Below the pieces are notes generated by a model. It was not told the DNA's origin. It was given only the letters and a program-made list of their open reading frames with translations, and ran no database searches. A stretch of DNA of 64,000 nucleotides from Lachnospiraceae bacterium. GTDB taxonomy: Bacteria > Bacillota > Clostridia > Lachnospirales > Lachnospiraceae. Both the position numbers and the translations under genes were made by a program. The stretch covers positions 62,001-126,000 of the forward strand of contig JAFPWO010000023.1 of NCBI GenBank assembly GCA_017394885.1, read 5' to 3'. Every line of letters begins with the position of its first letter. The first letter of the stretch is position 1. Shown piece after piece: positions 17,439 through 25,791 of this stretch.

Positions 17439-18407
17439 ATGGAACAGCGAAAAACAGATGTTGCCGCGATCGGAGAACTGCTGATCGATTTTGTACAGAG
17501 CGGGACCGGCGCCCAGGGAAATCCCCTGTTCGAGGCCAATCCGGGCGGCGCGCCGGCCAATGTGCTGGCCATGCTCAGCAAGCTGGGAAGGCGCTGCGCC
17601 TTCCTGGGGAAGGTCGGACGGGATGCGTTCGGCGATCAGCTGGAACAGACGCTGAAGGAACTGGGCGTGGATACGGCAGGCCTGCGGCGCGACGCGCTGG
17701 TCCCGACGACGCTGGCGTTCGTGCATACGCTGCCGGGCGGCGACCGGGAATTCAGCTTTTACCGGAAGCCGGGGGCGGATCTGATGCTGCGTCCGGAAGA
17801 ACTGGACGAGGATGTTATCGGAAACTGCCGGATCTTTCATTTCGGGACTCTTTCCCTGACGGACGAGCCCTGCCGGAGCGCCACGGAAAAAGCCGTGGAA
17901 CTGGCCCGGGCGGCCGGCGCGCTGATCTCCTTTGATCCGAATCTGCGCTTGCCTCTGTGGGACAGTGAGGACGAAGCCCGCCGGCGGATGCGCTGGGGGT
18001 TAAAGCAGGCGGATATCGTCAAGATCTCGGATAACGAGGTCAGCTTTTTGACCGGCACAGAGGATTACCCGGCCGGGGCGAAGCAGCTGTGCCGGGAAAA
18101 CCCGGATATCCGGCTCCTGAATCTCACCATGGGTGCGGAAGGCAGCTGGTCGTTTTATAAAGGAGAGTGCGTCTTTGAGCCGGCCTTCCATCTGGGCGGT
18201 GTGATCGAAACCACCGGCGCCGGCGATACCTTCGGGGCCCTAGTGCTGCACTTTATTCTGGCGCACGGGCTGGACAATCTGAGCGTGGATGATCTGCATA
18301 CCATGCTGCGCACGGCCAACGCCGCTGCCTATCTGGTGACGACGAAGAAAGGCGTGATCCCGTCGCTGCCGGACGCAAAGCAGATCGAGGAACTCCTGAA
18401 AACCTGA
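17439..18407 (+). CDS. scrK: Fructokinase (PfkB family)
   Basis: 322 residues. N-terminal AAIGELLIDF, sugar-binding NPGGAPANVLAMLSKLG, FLGKVGRDAFG, and the PfkB signature GVIETTGAGDTFGALV with the catalytic Asp. The layout matches fructokinases of sucrose operons, which phosphorylate the fructose left after sucrose cleavage. ATG 17439 has GAGAGGGAG upstream; the longer frame from ATG 17358 would overlap the phosphoesterase gene. A bidirectional terminator follows the stop. Confidence 0.9.
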   Translation: MEQRKTDVAAIGELLIDFVQSGTGAQGNPLFEANPGGAPANVLAMLSKLGRRCAFLGKVGRDAFGDQLEQTLKELGVDTAGLRRDALVPTTLAFVHTLPGGDREFSFYRKPGADLMLRPEELDEDVIGNCRIFHFGTLSLTDEPCRSATEKAVELARAAGALISFDPNLRLPLWDSEDEARRRMRWGLKQADIVKISDNEVSFLTGTEDYPAGAKQLCRENPDIRLLNLTMGAEGSWSFYKGECVFEPAFHLGGVIETTGAGDTFGALVLHFILAHGLDNLSVDDLHTMLRTANAAAYLVTTKKGVIPSLPDAKQIEELLKT

Positions 18408-18425
18408 ACGGCATTGCCGGCACAT

Positions 18426-18460
18426 AAAACGACCCCGGACACATCGTCCGGGGTCGTTTT
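18426..18460. terminator. Bidirectional terminator between scrK and the glycerate kinase gene
   Basis: A 14-15 bp stem, AAAACGACCCCGGAC with GTCCGGGGTCGTTTT, with T runs on both strands. It ends both convergent genes. Confidence 0.88.
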
Positions 18461-18475
18461 GGCGTTGGGTATCTG

Positions 18476-19708
18476 TCAGCGGATCAGCGCCACGGCCACG
18501 TCGTTCACGTTGGTGCCGGTGGGACCGGTGATGATCAGGCCGCCGATCTTCTGCAGGGCATGGTAGGCGTCATTGTCCTGCAGCACGGCGTCGATGGAGA
18601 GCCCCTGTGCTTTCAGCTCTTCGCAGCTGTCGCCGTCGCAGTAGCCGCCCGCCGCGTCGGTCGGGCCGTCGGTCCCGTCACTGCCGACGGAGAAGACACA
18701 GGCATTTTTCATGCCGGCGATCCCGGCCGCGGCCGCGAGGGCCAGCTCCTGATTCCGCCCGCCCTTGCCGTGGCCGGTGAGCTTCACCACCGTTTCGCCG
18801 CCGGCGATAAAGGCCAGCGGTTTGCCGTCTGCCGCATGCGTCTTCAGAACGGAGGCCAGGAAGCTCCCGGCTTCCCTGGCCTGGCAGCAGAGCTGATCGG
18901 TCAGCAGGACCGGTTCATAGCCGAGCTGCGTGCAGACTTTGGCAGCCGCAGTGCAGAGCTCGCGCACGCTCCCGTTGATCTGGGTATGGACGTTGTCCAG
19001 GCTCTTGGGGGTCTCGATCTTCAGCAGCTGCTTCGCCGCTTCGGACATTTTCAGGCCGTATTTTTCCGCGATGCGCCGGGCGTCCGTATTGGTGGAACTG
19101 TCCGGACAGGCCGGGCCGGACGCGATCATATCCAGCGGGTCGCCGAGAATATCGGACAGGATCACGGTTTCCACCTGCGCCGGGGAGCAGAAGAGGGCAA
19201 AACGACCGCCTTTGACCTGGGAGAGGCGCTTGCGGATCGTATTGATCTCGACGATGTCCGCGCCGCAGGCGAGCAGCTGGCCCGTGATATGCTGCAGTTC
19301 CTCGGCTTCCACGAGCGGCTTTTCAAAAAGGGCGCTGCCGCCGCCGGAGAGCAGGAAGAGCACGGTGTCTTCGGCTTTCAGGCCGTCGACGAGGTCCAGC
19401 GCGGCCTGCGTCCCCTTAAAGGAGTTTTCATCCGGCACGGGATGGCCGGCTTCATAGCAGTCGAAATTCGCGATCGGCCCCATCACGTGGTCGTATTTGG
19501 TCACGACCACGCCTTTTTCGATACGGCTGCCCAGGCAGTCGGAAGCGGCCTTGGCCATCTGCCAGGCTGCCTTTCCGGCTGCGACAAGAAGGACCCGGCC
19601 GGGGAAATCTTTCCCCTGCAGCGCTCTTCTTACCGCGGCGTCCGGCTGGACCGCGGCGATGGCTTCGCGCACGACGGCGTCGGCGTGGGAGCGTAAGACT
19701 TGATTCAT
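18476..19708 (-). CDS. Glycerate 2-kinase (DUF4147/MOFRL family)
   Basis: 410 residues. The product transfers phosphate from ATP to glycerate and gives 2-phosphoglycerate. VLLVAAGKAAWQMAKAA (residues about 40-56), LFLLSGGGSALFEKP, INTIRKRLSQVKGGR and the MOFRL-domain motifs FIAGGETVVKLTGHGKGGRNQELALA and GSDGTDGPTDAAGG are all seen, the usual marks of GckA/TtuD. AGGAAA precedes the ATG. It lies 62 bases downstream of the GntP permease gene in the same direction, with a hairpin between. The pair suggests uptake of glycerate or a related acid and entry into lower glycolysis. Confidence 0.92.
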   Translation of the reverse strand: MNQVLRSHADAVVREAIAAVQPDAAVRRALQGKDFPGRVLLVAAGKAAWQMAKAASDCLGSRIEKGVVVTKYDHVMGPIANFDCYEAGHPVPDENSFKGTQAALDLVDGLKAEDTVLFLLSGGGSALFEKPLVEAEELQHITGQLLACGADIVEINTIRKRLSQVKGGRFALFCSPAQVETVILSDILGDPLDMIASGPACPDSSTNTDARRIAEKYGLKMSEAAKQLLKIETPKSLDNVHTQINGSVRELCTAAAKVCTQLGYEPVLLTDQLCCQAREAGSFLASVLKTHAADGKPLAFIAGGETVVKLTGHGKGGRNQELALAAAAGIAGMKNACVFSVGSDGTDGPTDAAGGYCDGDSCEELKAQGLSIDAVLQDNDAYHALQKIGGLIITGPTGTNVNDVAVALIR

Positions 19709-19737
19709 GGTATTTCCTTTCCTGGTTCACAATAAAA

Positions 19738-19768
19738 GAGGCGCGCCGCCGTCCGGCAGCGCGCCGTT
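19738..19768 (-). terminator. Hairpin between gntP-like and glycerate kinase genes
   Basis: On the minus strand GGCGCGC, a 12-base loop and GCGCGCC are followed by a short T-containing tail. It may trim expression of the kinase relative to the permease. Confidence 0.5.
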
Positions 19769-19770
19769 TT

Positions 19771-21129
19771 TCAGAAGATCAGGCTGAGAGCAAAGATCTC
19801 GACCATGGCGGCCAGACCGATCACCAGTGTCATCATCGTCTGCGTCTTGTAGCCTTCCTCCGGTTTCATTTCACCGAAGTTGGTGACCACCCAGAAATAA
19901 CTGTCGTTGGCGTGGGACACCGTCATAGCGCCGGCGCCGATGGCCATGACCACGAGGGCGATTTCCACCGGCTTGACAAAGCCGAGAACATTGAGGAGCG
20001 GCGCCACGATGCCGGCCGTGGTGGTGATCGCCACCGTGGAAGAACCCTGCGCACTCTTCAGGATAGCTGCCAGCAGGAACGGGAAGAAGATGCCGATCGC
20101 CTGCAGCACGTTCGCGTTGTCGGAGATGAAGTTGACCATGTCGGAAGAAGCAATAACCTTGCCCAGCACACCGCCGGCGGCCGTTACGAACAGGATCGGG
20201 CCAACCGTCTTTAAGGTCTCGTTGGTCAGTTCGTAGAAATCTTTCTGCTTGCCGGAGGCGAAAAGCGCCACGATCGCGAGAATGGTACCCGCAGCCAGCG
20301 CCATGATGGGCGTGCCCAGGAACAGGGACAGGTCGTTGAGGCCGCCTTCCCATTTTGCCATTTTCGCAACAGAAGACAGCGTCATCAGCAGGATCGGAAC
20401 GATGAGCGGAGCGGTGGCCATGAACCCGTTCGGGAGCTTGCCGTATTCGGCTTTCAGTTCTTCGTAAGTCTTGACAACTTCGCCGTTGTCTTCCAGTTCG
20501 TCCGCGCTCTTGATCTTTTTGCCGATCATTTTCGCGTAGATGAGGCCGGCGATCAGCGGCAGGATGGAGCAGAGAACGCCGATGCCGATGACCAGCAGCA
20601 GATTGTCGCCGACGCCTAACTTCTGCGCCGCTGCGATCGGGCCGGGCGTCGGCGGGATGAACACGTGGGCAATGTAAAGGCCGCAGGAGAGGCAGACGGT
20701 CATCGTGACGCTGGAGACGTGGGTACGCTTGACCAGGGCTTTGCGGATCGGGTTCAGGATGACGAAACCGCTGTCACAGAAGACCGGGATGGAAACGACC
20801 CAGCCCATGAGTTCGATCGCGAGGCCGGGGTTCTTTTCACCGACCAGTTTGATGACCATATCGGCCAGCTTCAGCGCCGCGCCGGTCTTTTCCAGCACGG
20901 AACCGATGAAGGCACCCAGAATGATCACGATACCGATCGAGGTAAAGGTGCCGGAGAAGCCGGCGCCGATAACGTCGGGGATCTCGGTCAGAGGGATGCC
21001 GGCCAGAATGGCCAGCAGCAGGGAAATGCCCATGATCGCCAGGAAGGGATGGACCTTCAGCTTGGAGATGAGCAGGATCATCGCGACGATAGCCACAACA
21101 AAGGCGATGATAAGTGCAATGCCCGTCAT
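19771..21129 (-). CDS. GntP-family gluconate/glycerate permease
   Basis: 452 residues with about twelve helices. The family marks are FSGTFTSIGIVIILGAFIGSVLEKTGAA, ELMGWVVSIPVFCDSGFVIL, and the end region AIGAGAMTVSHANDSYFWVV. GntP carriers import sugar acids by proton symport. The next gene codes for glycerate kinase, so glycerate is the likely cargo. AGGAGGAAC lies just before the ATG. Confidence 0.93.
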   Translation of the reverse strand: MTGIALIIAFVVAIVAMILLISKLKVHPFLAIMGISLLLAILAGIPLTEIPDVIGAGFSGTFTSIGIVIILGAFIGSVLEKTGAALKLADMVIKLVGEKNPGLAIELMGWVVSIPVFCDSGFVILNPIRKALVKRTHVSSVTMTVCLSCGLYIAHVFIPPTPGPIAAAQKLGVGDNLLLVIGIGVLCSILPLIAGLIYAKMIGKKIKSADELEDNGEVVKTYEELKAEYGKLPNGFMATAPLIVPILLMTLSSVAKMAKWEGGLNDLSLFLGTPIMALAAGTILAIVALFASGKQKDFYELTNETLKTVGPILFVTAAGGVLGKVIASSDMVNFISDNANVLQAIGIFFPFLLAAILKSAQGSSTVAITTTAGIVAPLLNVLGFVKPVEIALVVMAIGAGAMTVSHANDSYFWVVTNFGEMKPEEGYKTQTMMTLVIGLAAMVEIFALSLIF

Positions 21130-21185
21130 AAATAGTTCCTCCTTATGCGTTTGATTCAGTTGTCAGCCTTTTTTATTCTTTTTTT

Positions 21186-21214
21186 ATTTTCTCATTCTTC
21201 GGGAAAACTGTCAA
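21186..21214 (-). promoter_or_regulatory. Probable promoter of the gntP-like operon
   Basis: On the minus strand TTGACA (21209-21214), 17-base spacer, GAAAAT (21186-21191). The -10 box is poor; an A/T-rich run follows it. The 334-base stretch 21130-21463 holds this and the pgk promoter and nothing else I can name. Confidence 0.5.
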
Positions 21215-21344
21215 GGGGGATGTGCCTAAATTGCCGCACCGTTCTCTTTTTCTTTAGAAGGCGGGCTGTCGGCAGGCGGGACGGAAAAAGGACGGTTTCT
21301 TCCGCCTTTTCCATGATTATTCGGGGATTTTGTCGCTCTTCAGG

Positions 21345-21373
21345 TTGATATCTTGCCGGGAAAGACGTATAGT
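21345..21373 (+). promoter_or_regulatory. Promoter of the pgk-tpi fusion gene
   Basis: TTGATA at 21345-21350, 17-base spacer, TATAGT at 21368-21373. The leader to ATG 21464 is about 84 bases and shows no clear regulatory structure. Confidence 0.72.
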
Positions 21374-21463
21374 ATAGATGATCGGTATGGATGCGGAAAG
21401 CGGCGGAAGAAGCCGAAGCCCGCCGGAAAAGTATCGATTCCATTTATCGTGGGGAGGATAAAA

Positions 21464-23437
21464 ATGCTGAACAAAAAAACCGAAGATGATATCAAAATTA
21501 AGGGCAGACGGATCCTGGTCCGCTGCGACTTCAATGTTCCGTTAAAAGAGGGCGTCATTACCGACGATACCCGTATCCGGGCGGCGCTGCCCACCATCAA
21601 AAAGCTGACGGAAGAGGGCGGAAAGGTCATCCTCTGCTCCCATCTGGGGAAAGTGAAGAACGGCCCGAATCCCGGAGAGTCTCTCGCGCCGGTCGCGAAA
21701 AGGCTGGAAGAGCTGCTGGGCAGGAAGGTCGTCTTTGTGGACGATGATAACGTGACCGGAGAAGCGGCCACGGCGGCGGTCTCGGCCATGAAGGACGGCG
21801 ATATCGTCCTGCTGCAGAACACCCGCTTCCGCGGCGCGGAAGAGACCAAGAACGGGGAAGCTTTCAGCAGGGAACTGGCGGAACTGGCGGACAATTACGT
21901 CTGTGACGCCTTCGGTTCCGCGCACCGGGCCCATGCGTCCGTGGTCGGCGTGACAAAGTATATTACGGAGAAAGGCGGTGACAACGCCGTCGGCTATCTG
22001 ATGGAGAAGGAGATCGCTTTCCTCGGCAATGCCGTGGAAAATCCGACCCGTCCGTTCCTGGCGGTCCTCGGCGGCGCGAAAGTCGCGGATAAGCTGAACG
22101 TGATCTCGAACCTTTTGGAAAAGTGCGATACGCTGATCATCGGCGGCGGCATGGCCTATACCTTCCTGAAGGCGCAGGGCTATGAAGTCGGGACGTCCCT
22201 CGTTGATGAGGAGAAGATCGGATACTGCAAAGAAATGCTGGAGAAGGCTGCGAAGCTGGGCAAGACCCTGCTGCTGCCGGTCGACGCGAAAGTCGCGAAG
22301 GCATTCCCGGATCCGATCGACGCGCCGGTCGAGGTGAACGCCGTTTCCACGAAGCGGATGCCGAAGACCAAGATGGGCCTGGATATCGGCCCGAAGAGCA
22401 TTGAGCTGTTCAGCAAGGCGATCGCCGGGGCGAAGACCATCGTCTGGAACGGCCCGATGGGCGTGTTCGAGAATCCGATCCTGGCCGAGGGGACCAAGGC
22501 GATTGCGCAGGCGATGGCGGATGCCGATGCCGTGACGATCATAGGCGGCGGCGATTCGGCGGCGGCCGTCAATCAGATGGGCTTTGCCGATAAGATGAGC
22601 CATATCTCCACCGGCGGCGGCGCCTCCCTGGAATTCCTGGAAGGCAAGGAATTGCCGGGCGTCGCGGCGGCTGACGACGCGGAGGAAGCGCCGAGAAGAA
22701 GACTGGTCGCCGGCAACTGGAAAATGAATAAAACGCCGGGCGAGACCCGCGCGTTCTTAAAGGAGCTGGCGCCGCTGGTCGCGGATGCGGACTGCGACGT
22801 GGTGCTCTGCGTGCCCGCGATCGATGTGATCCCCGCCGTGGAAGCCACGGAAGGGACGAATATCGAGATCGGCGCGGAGAACATGTACTTCGAAGAAAAA
22901 GGCGCCTTTACCGGGGAGATCGCCCCGAACATGCTGGCGGACGCCGGCGCGAAATACGTGGTGCTGGGCCATTCCGAGCGCCGCGAGTATTTCGCCGAGA
23001 CCAATGAAGGCGTCAACAAGAAGACCTTAAAGGCCATCGAGCACGGCCTGATCCCGATCGTCTGCTGCGGCGAGACCCTCATGCAGCGTGAGCAGGGCAT
23101 CACCCTCGACTGGATCCGCCAGCAGGTCAAGATCGCCTTCCTGAATGTGAAGAAGGAAGATATTCCGAAGACCGTGATCGCGTACGAGCCGATCTGGGCG
23201 ATCGGCACCGGCAAGGTCGCGACGACCGAACAGGCGCAGGAGGTCTGCGGCGCGATCCGCCGGTTGATGGCGGAACTGTACGATGAAGAGACCGCGCAGA
23301 AGCAGCGCATCCTTTACGGCGGATCGGTCGCGCCGGCCAATGCGAAGGAACTGTTTGAACAGCCCGATATCGACGGCGGCCTGGTCGGCGGCGCGAGCTT
23401 AAAGCCCGACTTTGCGAAGGTAGTCATGCCGGAATAA
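21464..23437 (+). CDS. Bifunctional phosphoglycerate kinase / triosephosphate isomerase fusion
   Basis: 657 residues in one uninterrupted frame. Residues 1 to about 400 are phosphoglycerate kinase: [71 protein letters not shown] and the final [19 protein letters not shown] linker of about a dozen residues (rich in Ala, Asp, Glu) leads to triosephosphate isomerase at about 412-657: AGNWKMNK, catalytic His in [11 protein letters not shown], catalytic Glu in [15 protein letters not shown], and YGGSVAP. Both halves keep their catalytic residues. GGGGAGG precedes ATG 21464; the longer frame from TTG 21353 starts within the promoter. Such a fusion is known in Thermotoga; most Bacillota have two genes. 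Confidence 0.96.
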   Translation: MLNKKTEDDIKIKGRRILVRCDFNVPLKEGVITDDTRIRAALPTIKKLTEEGGKVILCSHLGKVKNGPNPGESLAPVAKRLEELLGRKVVFVDDDNVTGEAATAAVSAMKDGDIVLLQNTRFRGAEETKNGEAFSRELAELADNYVCDAFGSAHRAHASVVGVTKYITEKGGDNAVGYLMEKEIAFLGNAVENPTRPFLAVLGGAKVADKLNVISNLLEKCDTLIIGGGMAYTFLKAQGYEVGTSLVDEEKIGYCKEMLEKAAKLGKTLLLPVDAKVAKAFPDPIDAPVEVNAVSTKRMPKTKMGLDIGPKSIELFSKAIAGAKTIVWNGPMGVFENPILAEGTKAIAQAMADADAVTIIGGGDSAAAVNQMGFADKMSHISTGGGASLEFLEGKELPGVAAADDAEEAPRRRLVAGNWKMNKTPGETRAFLKELAPLVADADCDVVLCVPAIDVIPAVEATEGTNIEIGAENMYFEEKGAFTGEIAPNMLADAGAKYVVLGHSERREYFAETNEGVNKKTLKAIEHGLIPIVCCGETLMQREQGITLDWIRQQVKIAFLNVKKEDIPKTVIAYEPIWAIGTGKVATTEQAQEVCGAIRRLMAELYDEETAQKQRILYGGSVAPANAKELFEQPDIDGGLVGGASLKPDFAKVVMPE

Positions 23438-23447
23438 TCCCACACTT

Positions 23448-23486
23448 TTCCCGGGACGGGGGCCTTGCTCCGTCCCGGTATTCTTT
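23448..23486 (+). terminator. Terminator of the pgk-tpi gene
   Basis: Stem CCGGGACGG with CCGTCCCGG, followed by TATTCTTTT. It ends directly before ATG 23488 of the MATE gene. Confidence 0.7.
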
Positions 23487-23487
23487 T

Positions 23488-24882
23488 ATGAAGAACGAAT
23501 CTGCCACAACAAAGACCGATACGCGGGAAGCCGCGGACAAACGATATCGGGATCTGACGGAAACGCCGGTCCCGCGTCTTATCCTGCGCCTTTCCGTCCC
23601 GACGATCATCAGCATGCTGGTGACCGCGATCTACAACGCGGCCGATACGTTTTTCGTGGGGCGGATCTCCACGGAGGCGACGGCGGCGGTCGGCCTTTCT
23701 TTTTCGGCCATGGCCGTGATCCAGGCTTTCGGCTTTTTCTGCGGCCAGGGCTCGGGTAATTATCTCTCCCGCATGCTCGGCGCGGGCAAACGGAAGGAAG
23801 CGGAAGAGATGGCCTCCACGGGGCTCGCGCTCGCCATCCTGATCGGAATCTCGCTAACGGTGCTGGCGCTCGCGAATATCCGGCCGTTCGCCGCTTTTTT
23901 AGGCGCGGACGAAGCCATGATGGAGGACACGGTCAGCTATCTGCGGATCATCGTGATCGGCGCGCCGTTCATGACCGGCCAGTTCGTGATCAATAACCAG
24001 CTGCGCTATCAGGGCAGCGCCATGTACGCGATGATCGGCCTGCTGTGCGGGGCTATTCTCAATATCGGCCTCGATCCCTTGCTTATCTTTGTATTCGATA
24101 TGGGGATCGCCGGGGCGGCGCTCGCGACCATCTGCGGGCAGATCATCAGTTTCTTCGTCCTTTTTATCGGCAGCCGGCAGGGCAGCAATATCCGGCTGAA
24201 ATTCAGTAATATCCACCTGAACGGATACTATATCCTTCAGGTCATCAACGGCGGCGCGCCGGCATTGTTTCGGCAGGGGCTCGCCGCAGTCGCGACCGTG
24301 CTTTTAAACCGCGCGGCCGGCGTCTACGGGGACGCGGCGATCGCGGGCATGAGCGTGGCCAACCGCGTGACCATGTTCGTCTCCAGCGCGCTGATCGGCT
24401 TCGGGCAGGGCTATCAGCCGGTCTGCTCCTTTAACTACGGCGCCGGAAAGAAGGAACGGGTCCGGGAAGGGTACTTCTTCTGCCTGCGCTGGGGCACGCT
24501 GTTCCTGGCGGTCATGGCCGCGTTCTGCCTGCTCTTTGCCCCGCAGATCATCGGCTTCTTCCGGAACGATCCGGCGGTGATCGCGGTCGGGAAGGTCGCG
24601 CTGCGCTGCCAGGCGGCGGCGCTCCCGCTCCTGGCGGGGATCGTCATCTCCAATATGATGCTGCAGTCGATCGGCAAGGGCGTGAAGGCTTCCGTTACCG
24701 CCTCCGCCCGCAGCGGCCTCTTCTTTATCCCGCTCATTCTGATCCTGCCGGAGCTGTTCGGCCTGACCGGCGTGGAGATCTCCCAGGCCTGCGCGGACGT
24801 GCTGGCCGTAGCGGTCGCACTGCCGCTGGCCTTTTCGGAACTGAAAAAGATGAAAAACGGAAACGGGACAGCCGGGGTCTGA
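23488..24882 (+). CDS. MATE-family multidrug/Na+ exporter
   Basis: 464 residues, about twelve helices in two homologous halves. Marks: TPVPRLILRLSVPTIISMLV, NAADTFFVGRIS, FGFFCGQGSGNYLSRMLGAG, and in the second half FGQGYQPVCSFNYGAGKKERV. This is the Clostridia NorM/DinF-like group. The ATG directly follows a hairpin and T run and has no visible AGGAGG, so the start is less sure; translation may rely on read-through mRNA. The gene end overlaps a terminator. Confidence 0.9.
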   Translation: MKNESATTKTDTREAADKRYRDLTETPVPRLILRLSVPTIISMLVTAIYNAADTFFVGRISTEATAAVGLSFSAMAVIQAFGFFCGQGSGNYLSRMLGAGKRKEAEEMASTGLALAILIGISLTVLALANIRPFAAFLGADEAMMEDTVSYLRIIVIGAPFMTGQFVINNQLRYQGSAMYAMIGLLCGAILNIGLDPLLIFVFDMGIAGAALATICGQIISFFVLFIGSRQGSNIRLKFSNIHLNGYYILQVINGGAPALFRQGLAAVATVLLNRAAGVYGDAAIAGMSVANRVTMFVSSALIGFGQGYQPVCSFNYGAGKKERVREGYFFCLRWGTLFLAVMAAFCLLFAPQIIGFFRNDPAVIAVGKVALRCQAAALPLLAGIVISNMMLQSIGKGVKASVTASARSGLFFIPLILILPELFGLTGVEISQACADVLAVAVALPLAFSELKKMKNGNGTAGV

Positions 24883-24903
24883 CCCCAAACTGTCCCGTCT
24901 CTT
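24863..24903 (+). terminator. Terminator of the MATE gene
   Basis: Stem ACGGGACAG with CTGTCCCGT, then TCTCTT. Its left arm lies in the last codons of the gene. Confidence 0.7.
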
Positions 24904-24930
24904 GCAATAATACCGGGTTTATGCTACGCT
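24902..24930 (+). promoter_or_regulatory. Possible promoter of the MoxR-VWA-lar gene set
   Basis: TTGCAA at 24902-24907, 17-base spacer, TACGCT at 24925-24930. The -10 box is only fair. No later promoter is obvious before larE, so one transcript may cover five genes. Confidence 0.45.
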
Positions 24931-24981
24931 TTAAAATGCCGGACGCTGAGCCCGGAGTCTTTTTTTACGACAGGAGCTTTT

Positions 24982-25791
24982 ATGCAGAGCTTTCACAGTA
25001 CTTCCACTTATGTGGCCTCTCAGGAACTGATCAGTGCGGTCAATATCGCCATGACCCTGGAAAAGCCCCTTCTGATCAAGGGCGAGCCCGGCACGGGCAA
25101 GACCATGCTGGCGCAAGCCGTGGCGGACGCGCTCGGCCGGCGGCTGATCATCTGGAACATCAAATCCACCACCAAGGCCCAGGACGGCCTCTATGTTTAC
25201 GACGTGGTCCAGCGTCTCTACGACAGCCAGTTCGGCGGGAACGCGGTGGATAATATCGCGCAGTATATCAAGCTGGGAAAGCTCGGCGAGGCGTTTTCCG
25301 CCGAGGACCCGGTCATCCTGCTGATCGATGAGATCGACAAGGCAGATCTGGAATTCCCGAACGACCTGCTCTGGGAGCTGGACAAAATGGAATTTTATAT
25401 TCCCGAGACCCGGCAGACGATCCGCGCGAAACAGCGGCCGGTCGTGATCATCACCTCGAACGCCGAAAAGGAGCTGCCGGGGGCGTTTCTGCGCCGCTGC
25501 ATTTTCCACTATATCGAGTTCCCGGATCAGGAGCAGATGGAGAAGATCCTGCGCGTCCATTTTGACAAGCTGGACGATAAGCTTGTAAAGCAGGCGATGG
25601 AAGCCTTCTATTTCATCCGTTCGATCGACGGCATCGAAAAGAAGCCCTCCACCTCGGAACTGGTAGACTGGGTGCGGGCGCTGCAGGTCAGCGGGATCCC
25701 GGTCAGCCGGATCACCAAAGAGATCCCCTTTGCGGGCGTGCTGCTCAAAAAGGATAAGGACATCGCGACGCTCGGACGCCGCCTGAAGTAA
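24982..25791 (+). CDS. MoxR-type AAA+ ATPase
   Basis: 269 residues. Walker A GEPGTGKT (34-41), Walker B VILLIDEIDKAD, sensor 1 IITSNAEKELPGAFLRRC with the arginine finger region. MoxR proteins act as chaperones that insert metal cofactors or assemble complexes together with a von Willebrand factor A partner. The stop codon overlaps the start of the VWA gene by one base (TAATG), so the two products are made together. ACAGGAG lies before the ATG. The lar genes for a nickel cofactor follow, but a shared role is only a guess. Confidence 0.92.
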   Translation: MQSFHSTSTYVASQELISAVNIAMTLEKPLLIKGEPGTGKTMLAQAVADALGRRLIIWNIKSTTKAQDGLYVYDVVQRLYDSQFGGNAVDNIAQYIKLGKLGEAFSAEDPVILLIDEIDKADLEFPNDLLWELDKMEFYIPETRQTIRAKQRPVVIITSNAEKELPGAFLRRCIFHYIEFPDQEQMEKILRVHFDKLDDKLVKQAMEAFYFIRSIDGIEKKPSTSELVDWVRALQVSGIPVSRITKEIPFAGVLLKKDKDIATLGRRLK

